Source: an uncultured Roseobacter sp.
GTDB lineage: Bacteria > Pseudomonadota > Alphaproteobacteria > Rhodobacterales > Rhodobacteraceae
Length of the DNA: 64,000 nt
Assembly (NCBI RefSeq): GCF_947499265.1
Contig: NZ_CANMNK010000002.1
Location: 248,001 to 312,000, forward strand
Direction: 5' to 3'
A model generated the notes under the pieces. That model was not told where the DNA came from, made no database searches, and saw nothing but the letters and a program-made list of their open reading frames with translations. Shown piece by piece: positions 18,000-26,241 of the stretch; position 1 is the stretch's first letter, and each line of letters begins with the position of its first letter. A program made the translations under genes and the position numbers.

Positions 18000-18030
18000 C
18001 AGATGTCCAAAGGGAGGATAGGAGCATCTG
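18000..18030 (-). ncRNA. Degenerate CcsR/cuckoo-type hairpin F
   Basis: A 6-bp stem CAGATG/CATCTG (18000-18005, 18025-18030). The minus-strand loop reads CTATCCTCCC, so only part of the CCTCCTCCC core is kept. It is the first hairpin after the DUF1127 stop codon and the degenerate partner of hairpin D. Confidence 0.55.
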
Positions 18031-18043
18031 ATCCGGTTCAGGC

Positions 18044-18280
18044 TTAGACGCCTGTTTGTTTCTGAGCTGTTTCCCAGGCCAGGCCGCGCAGCATCGAGCG
18101 GGACAGGCCGAGGTCGGCCAGTTCGCGATCGCCCAGTTCCGCCAATTCGGCATATGTCTGGCTATAGATGCGGTACCGTGCGTAGCGTGCGGCTGCCGAG
18201 TGCAGCAGGTTTGCGGTTGCGGCCAGGATCCGTTCGATCACACTGGCAGAAGCTGTGTTTGTATGTGTGTAATAGGCCAT
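18044..18280 (-). CDS. Small DUF1127 protein (CcaF1-like)
   Basis: 78 residues, basic. An alanine-rich helix is followed by the DUF1127 core with YAELAELGDRELADLGLSRS. In Rhodobacter sphaeroides the DUF1127 protein CcaF1 (RSP_6037) is an RNA-binding protein encoded directly upstream of the CcsR1-4 small RNAs, and it affects sRNA maturation and RNA turnover under stress. The same arrangement is seen here: hairpins with CCTCCTCCC loops start 14 bases after the stop codon. The start at 18280 has GAGG 8 bases upstream and matches the usual family length; a frame to 18388 exists but lacks a ribosome site. Function in this organism is inferred from that synteny. Confidence 0.85.
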   Translation of the reverse strand: MAYYTHTNTASASVIERILAATANLLHSAAARYARYRIYSQTYAELAELGDRELADLGLSRSMLRGLAWETAQKQTGV

Positions 18281-18323
18281 TGTTTTCGCCTCGAGTTTCG
18301 TTCGTGTTCGTTCTTGTGTCCTA

Positions 18324-18351
18324 TATTTAGGAATATGCTGCGGGTGCACAA
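18324..18351 (-). promoter_or_regulatory. Possible promoter of the DUF1127/sRNA operon
   Basis: On the minus strand TTGTGC is followed after 16 bases by TAAATA, which would place the RNA start about 35-40 bases before the start codon. The Rhodobacter counterpart is driven by the stress sigma factors RpoHI/RpoHII. The sequence alone does not decide which sigma factor acts here, and another TTGAAA lies just upstream. Confidence 0.3.
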
Positions 18352-18498
18352 TGCCTAGATTTTCAATGCTGCTATGCAGCAAATGCATGGGCGACCTAGC
18401 GTAAATTTATGCGTATCGCTATAGGGTTAAGCAGTTTGAACGCTTACATTATGTTAGCGGCAACAGGCGCTTAAGAACGCAGCGCTAATGAGGAGAAA

Positions 18499-19578
18499 AT
18501 GAGCATGTCTGTAACGAAAGCCGAAATCGAAGCGGCTCTGAGCCGTGTTGCGCTGCCAGACGGCAAAAGCCTCCTTGAGCATGATTTGATTCGTGCCTTG
18601 ACCATCGACGGCGGCGCCGTGCGCTTTGTGATCGAGGCGCCGAGCCCGGAGGTTGCGCGCCAGATGGCCCCGCTGCGGGATGCTGCAGAGAAGGTCGTTG
18701 CAGAGCTGCCCGGCGTCGATACCGCCTCCGTTGCGCTGACCGCCCACGGTCCGGCGGAAAAGAAGTCGCCGCCCCCCAGCCTCAAGATCGGTGGGCATCC
18801 AAAACCGCAGGCAGGGCCGACGAAACCCAGCGGTGTCAAACGCATTCTGGCCATCGGCTCGGGCAAGGGCGGGGTGGGCAAATCCACCGTTTCGTCAAAC
18901 CTGGCCGTGGCGCTGGCGCGGGCGGGTCGTAAGGTCGGGCTGCTGGATGCCGATATATATGGTCCCAGCCAGCCGCGGATGATGGGGGTGAACAAGCGCC
19001 CGGCCTCGCCGGATGGCAAGACCATCATTCCGTTACACGCGCATGGCGTCACACTCATGTCCATCGGCTTCATGCTCGAAGAGGGGAAGGCCGTGGTCTG
19101 GCGTGGCCCGATGCTGATGGGCGCGTTGCAGCAGATGCTGGGGCAGGTGGAATGGGGAGAGCTCGACGTTTTGCTCGTCGATCTGCCGCCTGGTACCGGG
19201 GATGTGCAGCTGACACTATGTACCAAGAGCGAGCTGACCGGCGCCATCGTCGTGAGCACCCCGCAGGATGTGGCCCTTATAGATGCGCGCAAGGCGCTTG
19301 ATATGTTCGACACGTTGAAAACGCCGGTGTTGGGGCTGATCGAGAACATGTCGATGTTTGTCTGCCCCGACTGTGGGTCCGAACATCAGATATTTGGGCA
19401 GGGCGGCGTGGCCGCCGAGGCTGAGAAACTTGGCGTGCCCCTGCTGGGGGCGCTGCCGATTGATCTGGAAACGCGGTTGGCGGGCGACCGAGGTACCCCC
19501 ATCGCCGTGGGTGATGGCGCGATGGCGCAGGCCTATGCGCAGATCGCGCAGGGCCTGATCAAAGGCGGGATGGCGTAA
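18499..19578 (+). CDS. apbC: Mrp/NBP35-family Fe-S cluster carrier ATPase
   Basis: A 359-residue protein with an N-terminal FeS-assembly (MIP18-like) domain (about 5-80), a variable linker, and a ParA/MinD-type ATPase with the deviant P-loop GSGKGGVGKST at about 120-130. It also has LLDADIYGPSQPRM and the cluster-binding pair CPDC near residue 290. Such proteins deliver iron-sulfur clusters to apo-enzymes in the cytoplasm. AGGAG precedes ATG 18499 by 5 bases. It is divergent from the DUF1127 gene across a 218-base region. Confidence 0.93.
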   Translation: MSMSVTKAEIEAALSRVALPDGKSLLEHDLIRALTIDGGAVRFVIEAPSPEVARQMAPLRDAAEKVVAELPGVDTASVALTAHGPAEKKSPPPSLKIGGHPKPQAGPTKPSGVKRILAIGSGKGGVGKSTVSSNLAVALARAGRKVGLLDADIYGPSQPRMMGVNKRPASPDGKTIIPLHAHGVTLMSIGFMLEEGKAVVWRGPMLMGALQQMLGQVEWGELDVLLVDLPPGTGDVQLTLCTKSELTGAIVVSTPQDVALIDARKALDMFDTLKTPVLGLIENMSMFVCPDCGSEHQIFGQGGVAAEAEKLGVPLLGALPIDLETRLAGDRGTPIAVGDGAMAQAYAQIAQGLIKGGMA

Positions 19579-19592
19579 AGCCGGTTGCCGTT

Positions 19593-20363
19593 TCAGTCGA
19601 GTGACCGGCCCTGTAGCAGGTATCCATAGAGTGTGCTGAGCACGCTGATGTAGATCAGCGACTGCACCATGATTTGCAGAATGACAAAGAGACCTAGATA
19701 CGCGGGCATAGCTGTCGCCAGGCCTGTTGCGAGCTGCTCGACCACAACATTCAGCACGCCGAGCAACACGGCCGTCCACAGAATGTCACGCGACACAGCC
19801 TTGGTCGCCTGCCAGCTTTCGGAATAGCGCAACCGCTGCCCGGTGGCCGCGGCTGGCAGGATCAGGCTGACCCGCAGCAGAACCCAGGACAGGAACATAG
19901 CAAAGGCCAGGCTGAGAGCGATGGAGGCAAGGGTAATGATGCTCGCACTTGTCGCCGCCAAAATGGCCAGAACGAAGCCAAGCACAAAGCCACCGGGCAG
20001 GGCAGCGAGAAACGAAATCACCCCGACGACCAATGCACCCTTGAAGTACTGACCGAAGATGGCCGCCGTCGGACGCATGATATGGTCCCGGTCCTCCCCT
20101 TGCAGCAGCGCATATCGATGCCAGAGAATGGCAAAGGTCATCCACCCCAGGATACCGAGCAGGAGCGCGCCGCCAAACAGCGGGAAATTGATCGCGGCAG
20201 GAGCATCCAGCAGATCGTTTCCCAAACCGCCCAGGCTGTTGAAAAGCAGATATGTGGCATAGCCGCTCACGATCATGCCCGGCGCAATGACCTTCAGGGT
20301 TTGGGTTGGGGCTGCAAGAATGAGCCGGAAGGATCTGCTGAGGATATTGATGGGGAGGCTCAT
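19593..20363 (-). CDS. Multi-pass membrane protein of unknown function
   Basis: 256 residues with about six hydrophobic helices spread over residues 25-250 and short loops, one containing LWHRYALLQGED. The general layout resembles YciC/DUF975-like membrane proteins with glycine- and alanine-rich helices, but no motif allows a family call. It converges on mrp and lies 739 bases from mraZ in divergent orientation, so its upstream region may share the large regulatory interval of the dcw cluster. Confidence 0.8.
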   Translation of the reverse strand: MSLPINILSRSFRLILAAPTQTLKVIAPGMIVSGYATYLLFNSLGGLGNDLLDAPAAINFPLFGGALLLGILGWMTFAILWHRYALLQGEDRDHIMRPTAAIFGQYFKGALVVGVISFLAALPGGFVLGFVLAILAATSASIITLASIALSLAFAMFLSWVLLRVSLILPAAATGQRLRYSESWQATKAVSRDILWTAVLLGVLNVVVEQLATGLATAMPAYLGLFVILQIMVQSLIYISVLSTLYGYLLQGRSLD

Positions 20364-20498
20364 GGGGCGGTCTCATTGGATTTCTATTGCGTTATCTCTC
20401 TACTACGCGCCCACAGCCGTGCGCGCAGCATCAAGTTGATGCTTTCGGACGAGATCAGCATGGGAATTGATGGGACGTGTTGAATGGGTCACAGGGAT

Positions 20499-20554
20499 GA
20501 CTCGCTGGTCCGCGCCGGAAACGAATCAAAAATGGCGGATTTCCTGAAGGAATC
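20499..20554. promoter_or_regulatory. Cluster of three GANTC (CcrM) methylation sites
   Basis: GACTC at 20499-20503, GAATC at 20523-20527 and GAATC at 20550-20554. GANTC is the target of the cell-cycle methylase CcrM in alphaproteobacteria, and clusters in promoters are recognised by GcrA in Caulobacter. A link to dcw transcription is inferred. Confidence 0.45.
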
Positions 20555-21002
20555 TGCGAATTCCCAGCTCGGCGTGGTAGAACATAAAGTAAACAAAGGG
20601 CCCGTAATTGGTGCTCGGCTAATTTATTTGGGAAATCGAGGGAAAATTTTTGCTTTCTGGTCGGGTCTATATGTTGTGTTTCATCTGTCCACGGACGCTA
20701 TTTGTTCCTCTTGGTCGTGAAATATACAACTATATATTGTTTTTCGTTAACCTCAAAAGCAAGATTTAGGGATTTGGTAACTAAAAATCCCTTGCCGTAC
20801 CATGATTTCCCGCGTTATACCTTTCTACATCAGATGAGAACGAGCCAGGGGCACCAAACGACCCCACGCAAATCAAAAACTCTAGCAGGTTTCATACAGG
20901 CACCTCGCTTTCATCCGACCAAGAGATCCGGCGCGCGAGCGAGCAGACATCCCCCCAGGTGGCGCGCGCAGCTGGACTTCCCCGCAGGAGCGGGACGAGG
21001 GC

Positions 21003-21036
21003 GGCGGGTTGATCAGTGGCAGCAGATCAACCCGCC
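21003..21036 (+). promoter_or_regulatory. Perfect 12-bp hairpin 67 bases before mraZ
   Basis: GGCGGGTTGATC (21003-21014) and its exact complement (21025-21036) flank a 10-base loop. It is followed only by GTTTCC, so it is a weak terminator at best. It could be a leader-RNA structure or a protein-binding palindrome. Confidence 0.4.
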
Positions 21037-21102
21037 GTTTCCATTTCACGGCAGGGGGATAGGCGTCAATCTTAAAGTGGCGTCGAAGGTTGGGATAAGG
21101 CA

Positions 21103-21606
21103 GTGGGCCGCAGGTTCAGAGGCGAAAGCCATCACAAGGTCGACACAAAGGGGCGGGTCTCTATCCCAGCCTCTTTTCGGCGTGTGATCGAGGCTGCTGA
21201 TCCGAACTGGACCTCCGGCGATGCCCCTGAATTGGTGATTGTCTATGGCGATCACCGCCGCAGTTACCTGGAATGCTATACCGTTGAGGCCATCAACGAG
21301 GTCGATGACAAGATCGACGCGCTGCCGCGCGGATCGATGGAGCGCAAAATGCTGCAGCGCCTCTTTCACGGTCAGTCCTTTCCGACGTCCGTGGATGAGA
21401 CCGGGCGGCTGGTGCTGCCCGCCAAGCTGCGCCAGAAAATCGGGCTTGATAAGGAAGCGTTCTTCATTGCGGCTGGCGATACTTTCCAGATCTGGCAGCC
21501 CGAGACCTATGAGGCGGAAGAGGCGGCCAAAACCGAAGCCTGGTTGGACGAGCTGCCGCAAGACTTCGATCCGCTGGCGTTTTTGGATGCCAAGCAAGGG
21601 GAGTGA
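21103..21606 (+). CDS. mraZ: Transcriptional regulator MraZ
   Basis: First gene of the dcw cluster. MraZ forms a ring of SpoVT/AbrB-fold domains that binds TGGGN repeats and represses its own operon in E. coli. The 167-residue product has two such domains: FRGESHHKVDTKGRVSIPASFR near 5-26 and the second with SVDETGRLVLPAKLRQKIGL near 87-110. The start is GTG 21103, giving MGRRFRGE. TGGGA and TGGGC occur just before and at the start codon but not in the tight 10-base repeat of the known operator. Stop and rsmH start are separated by 3 bases. Confidence 0.93.
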   Translation: MGRRFRGESHHKVDTKGRVSIPASFRRVIEAADPNWTSGDAPELVIVYGDHRRSYLECYTVEAINEVDDKIDALPRGSMERKMLQRLFHGQSFPTSVDETGRLVLPAKLRQKIGLDKEAFFIAAGDTFQIWQPETYEAEEAAKTEAWLDELPQDFDPLAFLDAKQGE

Positions 21607-21609
21607 CAC

Positions 21610-22599
21610 ATGGCTGCTGCGGCCCCCTCTGACACGTCTGCCCCCCACATTCCGGTTCTGTTGCCCTCGATCCTAAAGGCCGTAGCCCCGGTCACGGGCG
21701 TTTGGCTTGACGGTACTTTTGGGGCGGGTGGCTACACGCGCGGCTTGCTTAAAGCCGGCGCGGATAAGGTCATCGCCGTGGATCGTGATCCGCTGGCCTT
21801 CGAGATGGCAGCCGACTGGTCGGGTCAATACGGCGCGCGGCTGGTGCAGCAGCAGGGTGTCTTTTCCAAGATGGACGAATATGCGACCGATCTGGACGGT
21901 GTTGTGCTCGATCTGGGCGTGTCCTCGATGCAACTGGATCTGGCGGAACGCGGATTTTCCTTCATGCGGGACGGTCCGCTGGACATGCGCATGAGCCAGG
22001 ACGGCGTGTCGGCGGCAGACATTGTCAATGACGCTGCCGAAGAGACGCTTGCCAATATCCTGTTTCACTACGGTGAAGAGCGTGCCAGCCGCCGCATTGC
22101 CAAGGCGATTGTGCGGGAGCGCGCGCTGGATCCGATCAAAACGACATTACGTCTGGCGAGCATCATCGAAGGCTGCTTGCCGCGCGCCAAGCCGGGGCAA
22201 TCGCATCCGGCAACGCGAAGCTTTCAGGCGCTGCGCATTGCGGTGAATAATGAGTATGGCGAGCTTTTTCAGGGGCTTATGGCAGCCGAACGGGCCTTGG
22301 CGCCCGGTGGAAAGCTCGCTGTGGTCACCTTTCACTCGGTGGAAGACCGTATGGTCAAACGCTTCCTGACCGCGCGGGCGGGTGCCGGCGGCAATGCCAA
22401 CAGATACGCACCCCAGATCGAACAGGACCCACCAGCGTTCACGTTGAAGTCGCGCAAGGCCGTTGCCGCGGATGCTGCTGAGATTGCCGCCAACCCGCGT
22501 GCTCGTTCGGCGAAACTGCGGGTCGCCGAGCGCACCGATGCGCCAGCCCAGGAAATAGACGCGAAAACCATCGGGATGCCGATGGTCAAAGAGGTATAG
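21610..22599 (+). CDS. rsmH: 16S rRNA (cytosine-1402-N4)-methyltransferase RsmH
   Basis: Methylates N4 of C1402 in the ribosomal P site using S-adenosylmethionine. The 329 residues fit the family. Motifs are [13 protein letters not shown], the SAM loop [13 protein letters not shown] at about 35-47, [11 protein letters not shown], the [15 protein letters not shown] block, [15 protein letters not shown] and [13 protein letters not shown]. It sits between mraZ and ftsL with near-contiguous junctions, as usual in dcw clusters. Confidence 0.97.
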   Translation: MAAAAPSDTSAPHIPVLLPSILKAVAPVTGVWLDGTFGAGGYTRGLLKAGADKVIAVDRDPLAFEMAADWSGQYGARLVQQQGVFSKMDEYATDLDGVVLDLGVSSMQLDLAERGFSFMRDGPLDMRMSQDGVSAADIVNDAAEETLANILFHYGEERASRRIAKAIVRERALDPIKTTLRLASIIEGCLPRAKPGQSHPATRSFQALRIAVNNEYGELFQGLMAAERALAPGGKLAVVTFHSVEDRMVKRFLTARAGAGGNANRYAPQIEQDPPAFTLKSRKAVAADAAEIAANPRARSAKLRVAERTDAPAQEIDAKTIGMPMVKEV

Positions 22600-22601
22600 T
22601 G

Positions 22602-22964
22602 ATGCGGACGGTCCTTTACATTCTCACCACCCTTGGCGTGATTGGCCTCGCCTTCTGGGCCTACCGGGAAAACTACGCGACCCAGGCGGCGCTGAGCGAG
22701 ACCAGAGATCTGCGTCAGGACATCCGCGAAGCGCATGAACGTTTGGCGGTGTTGCGTGCGGAGTGGGCCTATCTCAACCGTCCGGACCGTTTGCGCGATC
22801 TGGCCGAGATCAATTTTGACCGGTTGGGCCTGCTGGAACTGCGCCCGGAACAATTCGGTTTTGTCGATCAGGTGGCCTACCCGCCCGATCCGATTTTGCC
22901 CATCACAAATCCGGTAGATGTATCCAACCTCGGGGACGCATCGAATGAAGAGGCCCGCCCATGA
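22602..22964 (+). CDS. ftsL: Cell division protein FtsL
   Basis: A 120-residue single-pass protein: a short cytoplasmic N-terminus, one helix at about 3-22 and a periplasmic coiled coil with LRQDIREAHERLAVLRAEW and the LNRPDRL block. FtsL bridges FtsB/FtsQ and activates FtsW/FtsI at the septum. ATG 22602 has GAGG 7 bases upstream; the stop overlaps the ftsI start by ATGA. It is identified by position and architecture as much as by sequence, since FtsL diverges quickly. Confidence 0.85.
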   Translation: MRTVLYILTTLGVIGLAFWAYRENYATQAALSETRDLRQDIREAHERLAVLRAEWAYLNRPDRLRDLAEINFDRLGLLELRPEQFGFVDQVAYPPDPILPITNPVDVSNLGDASNEEARP

Positions 22965-24742
22965 TCCGCACACCGCTTCGCCCGCTCGCGCGTATTCTGG
23001 AAGCCCGCGAAAAGGGGGAAAACCCCGACGCGATTGAACGCGAAAACATCCGCATCCGCCACGAGCAGATGCGCGACCAGGCCCGACAACGCGCCGAGGG
23101 CCGCCTGCTGGTGCTTGGGTTGTTCTTTGTCGTGGCGTTCAGCGTCATCGGCACGCGCATGGGGCTGCTGGCAACCGCAGAGCCGATGGAGCCGCAGGCC
23201 GAAGCGCCCGGCGCCCGCATCCATGCCAGCCGCGCGGATATTGTCGACCGCTACGGGCGTCTGCTGGCCACCAATTTTGAGACGCATTCACTTTACGCAC
23301 AGCCACCGCAGATGATCGACCCGGCGCATTCTGCGCGGGAGCTGGCCCGCGTGTTTCCGAACCTTGATGCCGATGAATTGCTGGAGGATTTTACCAGCAA
23401 ACGCAAATTCATCTGGATCAAGCGCAAGATCAGCCCGGAGCAAATGCAGGCGGTGCATGAAATCGGCGATCCGGGGTTGCTCTTTGGGTCCCGCGACATG
23501 CGCCTCTATCCCAATGGGCGTCTTGCGGCCCATGTCATGGGCGGCGCAAGCTACGGTCGGGAAGGCGTGCATGCCGCTGAAGTCATCGGCGTGGCGGGGG
23601 TGGAGAAGTATTTCGACGACTACCTGCGTGATCCGGCAAATGGCAATAAGCCCCTGCAGTTGTCGCTGGACCTGACGGTTCAGGCCGCCGCGGAGCGCGT
23701 GCTCTATGGCGGCATGAAGCTGATGAACGCCAAGGGGGCGACCTCGATCCTGATGGATGTCCATACCGGGGAAGTGGTCAGCGTGGTTTCGCTGCCGAAT
23801 TTTGACCCCAACAACCGCCCGCGTCCCGCGACCCAGGGTGATGCCTCCGACAGCCCGCTTTTCAATCGCTCGGTGCAGGGCGTTTACGAGCTTGGTTCTA
23901 CCTTCAAGATCTTCACCGTGGCACAAGCGATGGATCTGGGGCTGGTCAACCCCTCCACGGTGATCGACACCAAGGGGCCGTTGCGTTGGGGGAAATTCCG
24001 CATCCGGGATTTTCGCAACTATGGCAATGAGCTGACCGTCTCCAAGATCATCGAGAAAAGTTCCAACATTGGCACGGCACGACTGGCACAGCAGATCGGT
24101 GTGGCGCGTCAACGTGCGTTCCTGGGCGAGCTTGGCATGCTGGAGGCCACGGATTTCGAGATCGTGGAGGCCGCAACAGGCAAACCGCTTCTGCCCAAAA
24201 ACTGGTCCGAGCTGAGCACCATGACCATCTCTTATGGCCATGGGTTGTCGACCTCACCGATGCATCTCGCGGCGGGCTACGCCGCCATCGCCAATGGCGG
24301 GTTGAAAGTGAAGCCCACGCTGCTCAAGCAGGATGGCCCGCAATCCGGCGCGCGCGTTTTCTCGGAAAGAACATCCGCAGAGGCGCGCAAGATGCTGCGC
24401 CGCGTCGTCACCGAAGGTACCGCCAGCTTTGGTGATGTAGCGGGCTATGCTGTGGGCGGCAAAACCGGTACGGCTGACAAACCGCGCCGTCAGGGTGGTT
24501 ATTATGATGACAAGGTGATCGCGACATTTGCCTCGATTTTCCCGGCACATGACCCGCGCTACGTATTGATTGTGACGCTGGACGAGCCGGTGGATACCAT
24601 CGGTGACGAGCCGCGCCGGACCGCCGGATGGACCGCCGTGCCCGTGGCGGCGGAGATGATCAAACGCGTGGCCCCCTTGCTGGGCCTCAGACCAACCGTT
24701 GAACCTGTGGAATTGACAGATATAAAGCTCACCAAGAATTAA
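22961..24742 (+). CDS. ftsI: Septal peptidoglycan transpeptidase FtsI (penicillin-binding protein 3)
   Basis: A class B penicillin-binding protein that crosslinks septal peptidoglycan on the outer side of the inner membrane. The 593 residues contain a membrane anchor at about 45-65, a pedestal domain starting with the RGxI-like IVDRYGRLLATN, and a transpeptidase domain. The nucleophile is S313 in STFK, the second motif is SSN, and KTGTA has its lysine at about 501. It overlaps ftsL by 4 bases and works with FtsW, encoded downstream. Confidence 0.96.
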   Translation: MIRTPLRPLARILEAREKGENPDAIERENIRIRHEQMRDQARQRAEGRLLVLGLFFVVAFSVIGTRMGLLATAEPMEPQAEAPGARIHASRADIVDRYGRLLATNFETHSLYAQPPQMIDPAHSARELARVFPNLDADELLEDFTSKRKFIWIKRKISPEQMQAVHEIGDPGLLFGSRDMRLYPNGRLAAHVMGGASYGREGVHAAEVIGVAGVEKYFDDYLRDPANGNKPLQLSLDLTVQAAAERVLYGGMKLMNAKGATSILMDVHTGEVVSVVSLPNFDPNNRPRPATQGDASDSPLFNRSVQGVYELGSTFKIFTVAQAMDLGLVNPSTVIDTKGPLRWGKFRIRDFRNYGNELTVSKIIEKSSNIGTARLAQQIGVARQRAFLGELGMLEATDFEIVEAATGKPLLPKNWSELSTMTISYGHGLSTSPMHLAAGYAAIANGGLKVKPTLLKQDGPQSGARVFSERTSAEARKMLRRVVTEGTASFGDVAGYAVGGKTGTADKPRRQGGYYDDKVIATFASIFPAHDPRYVLIVTLDEPVDTIGDEPRRTAGWTAVPVAAEMIKRVAPLLGLRPTVEPVELTDIKLTKN

Positions 24743-24759
24743 GCCGAAAAGGCTCGGGC

Positions 24760-26241
24760 ATGAGCGCTGACATAAAATCACTTTCCTCACTGGGACTGAC
24801 GGCCAAGGCCGGGCGGAACCCGACGATCACCGGTCTTGCCGTGGACAGCCGGGATGTGGAGGAGGGGTTCCTCTTTGCCGCCATGCCGGGGGTCAAGATG
24901 CACGGCGGGGAGTTCATCCAATACGCCTTGCGGATGGGTGCTGCGGCGATCCTGACCGATGCGACGGGTGCGGAGATTGCCCGCGATGTGCTGGCCGAAA
25001 GCGATGCCGCCATTGTCGTGACGACCGAGCCCCGTGAAGCACTGGCCCGCACTGCCTCGCTGTGGTTCGGGCGCCAGCCCCCGGTGGTTGTCGCCGTGAC
25101 GGGGACCAATGGCAAAACCTCTGTCAGCACCTTCGTGCGGCAGATCTGGACGATGCTGGGGCATCAGGCGATCAACCTCGGCACGACCGGCGTTGAAGGA
25201 TCCTGGACTGCGCCGCTGATGCACACCACGCCGGAGCCGATCACCCTGCACCGGGCGCTTGCTCAGGCTGCAGATCATGGCGTGACCCATGCGGCGATGG
25301 AGGCCTCCAGCCACGGATTGGATCAGCGGCGTCTGGATGGCGTGACGCTCAAGGCGGCAGGGTTCACCAATTTCAGCCAGGATCATCTGGATTATCACGA
25401 AAGCTTCGAGGCCTATTTCGATGCCAAGGCGGGGCTCTTTGCGCGGGTCCTGCCGGAAGACGCCAAGGCCGTGATCAACATCGAGGAAGAGCGCGGGGTC
25501 GATATGGCCGCCATAGCCAATGCCCGCGGGTGCCCGGTGGTCTCGGTCGGGCGCGATATCGGTGATTTCCATCTGGGGAATGTTCAGGTCGATGCGACAG
25601 GTCAGACCGTGCAGTTTTTCCATTTGAGCAAATCCTACGTGCGTCGCCTGAACCTGATCGGTGATTTTCAGGCGGAAAACGTGATGCTGGCGGCAGCACT
25701 TGTGGTGGCCTGCGGTGAAAAGCCGAACCATGTATTTGATACCTTTGAAGACCTCAAGACGGTGCGGGGCCGGATGCAATTGGCGGCAAAACGTGAGAAC
25801 GGGGCAACCGTTTTTGTGGACTATGCCCATACGCCGGATGCGGTGGCCACCGCTTTGCGCGCACTGCGGCCGCATGTGGTGGGACGGCTCATCGCCATTG
25901 TTGGCGCAGGTGGGGATCGTGATGCCACCAAACGCCCGCTGATGGGACAGGCTGCGGCTGACAACGCGGATCTGGTGATTGTGACCGATGACAACCCGCG
26001 CTCCGAAGACCCCGCATCGATCCGCGCGTCGGTTCTGCTGGGGGCGCCTGAGGCGCAAGAAGTGGGGGACCGGGCCGAAGCCATCCTGCGCGGTGTCGAC
26101 GCGTTGGGACCGGGAGATGCCCTGTTGGTTGCAGGCAAGGGCCATGAGACCGGCCAGATCGTTGGCGATGATATCTTGCCCTTTGACGATGTGGAGCAGG
26201 CGAGCGTTGCCGTTGCCGCGCTTGATGGGAGGATGGCATGA
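24760..26241 (+). CDS. murE: UDP-MurNAc-L-Ala-D-Glu:meso-diaminopimelate ligase MurE
   Basis: Adds meso-diaminopimelate to the cytoplasmic peptidoglycan precursor with ATP. The 493-residue protein has the N-terminal UDP-binding domain, the P-loop GTNGKTS at 115-121, the EASSHGL block, and DNPRSEDP near residue 409. The DNPR form is diagnostic for the diaminopimelate rather than lysine enzyme. Its stop overlaps the murF start by 4 bases. Confidence 0.97.
   Translation: MSADIKSLSSLGLTAKAGRNPTITGLAVDSRDVEEGFLFAAMPGVKMHGGEFIQYALRMGAAAILTDATGAEIARDVLAESDAAIVVTTEPREALARTASLWFGRQPPVVVAVTGTNGKTSVSTFVRQIWTMLGHQAINLGTTGVEGSWTAPLMHTTPEPITLHRALAQAADHGVTHAAMEASSHGLDQRRLDGVTLKAAGFTNFSQDHLDYHESFEAYFDAKAGLFARVLPEDAKAVINIEEERGVDMAAIANARGCPVVSVGRDIGDFHLGNVQVDATGQTVQFFHLSKSYVRRLNLIGDFQAENVMLAAALVVACGEKPNHVFDTFEDLKTVRGRMQLAAKRENGATVFVDYAHTPDAVATALRALRPHVVGRLIAIVGAGGDRDATKRPLMGQAAADNADLVIVTDDNPRSEDPASIRASVLLGAPEAQEVGDRAEAILRGVDALGPGDALLVAGKGHETGQIVGDDILPFDDVEQASVAVAALDGRMA

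Larger units (their letters stand above)
20364..21102. other. Long intergenic region upstream of the dcw cluster
   Basis: 739 bases between the membrane protein and mraZ. It holds three GANTC sites within 56 bases (20499-20554), an AT-rich tract of about 20580-20840 that looks like promoter DNA, and a perfect 12-bp hairpin at 21003-21036. A 78-codon frame at 20484-20720 crosses the AT-rich tract and is not credible as a gene. No RNase P RNA signature was seen, although some alphaproteobacteria carry it near mraZ. Confidence 0.55.

Noticed and set aside
18301-18400. RpoH-type -35 TTGAAA with CATATT as the -10 of the DUF1127 promoter
   Set aside because: The spacing would be 23 bases, too long for a heat-shock promoter, so only a low-confidence alternative was listed.
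20484-20720. 78-codon open frame upstream of mraZ
   Set aside because: Runs through the AT-rich promoter-like tract, has no good ribosome site and shows no coding bias.
20364-21102. RNase P RNA gene (rnpB) near mraZ
   Set aside because: The conserved RNase P RNA segments, such as a GAGGAAAGTCC-like stretch, were not found on the plus strand of this interval.
21091-21108. TGGGA and TGGGC near the mraZ start as MraZ operator repeats
   Set aside because: Known MraZ sites are TGGGN repeats with 5-base spacers. Here the spacing is 13 bases start-to-start and overlaps the start codon, so the evidence is too weak.
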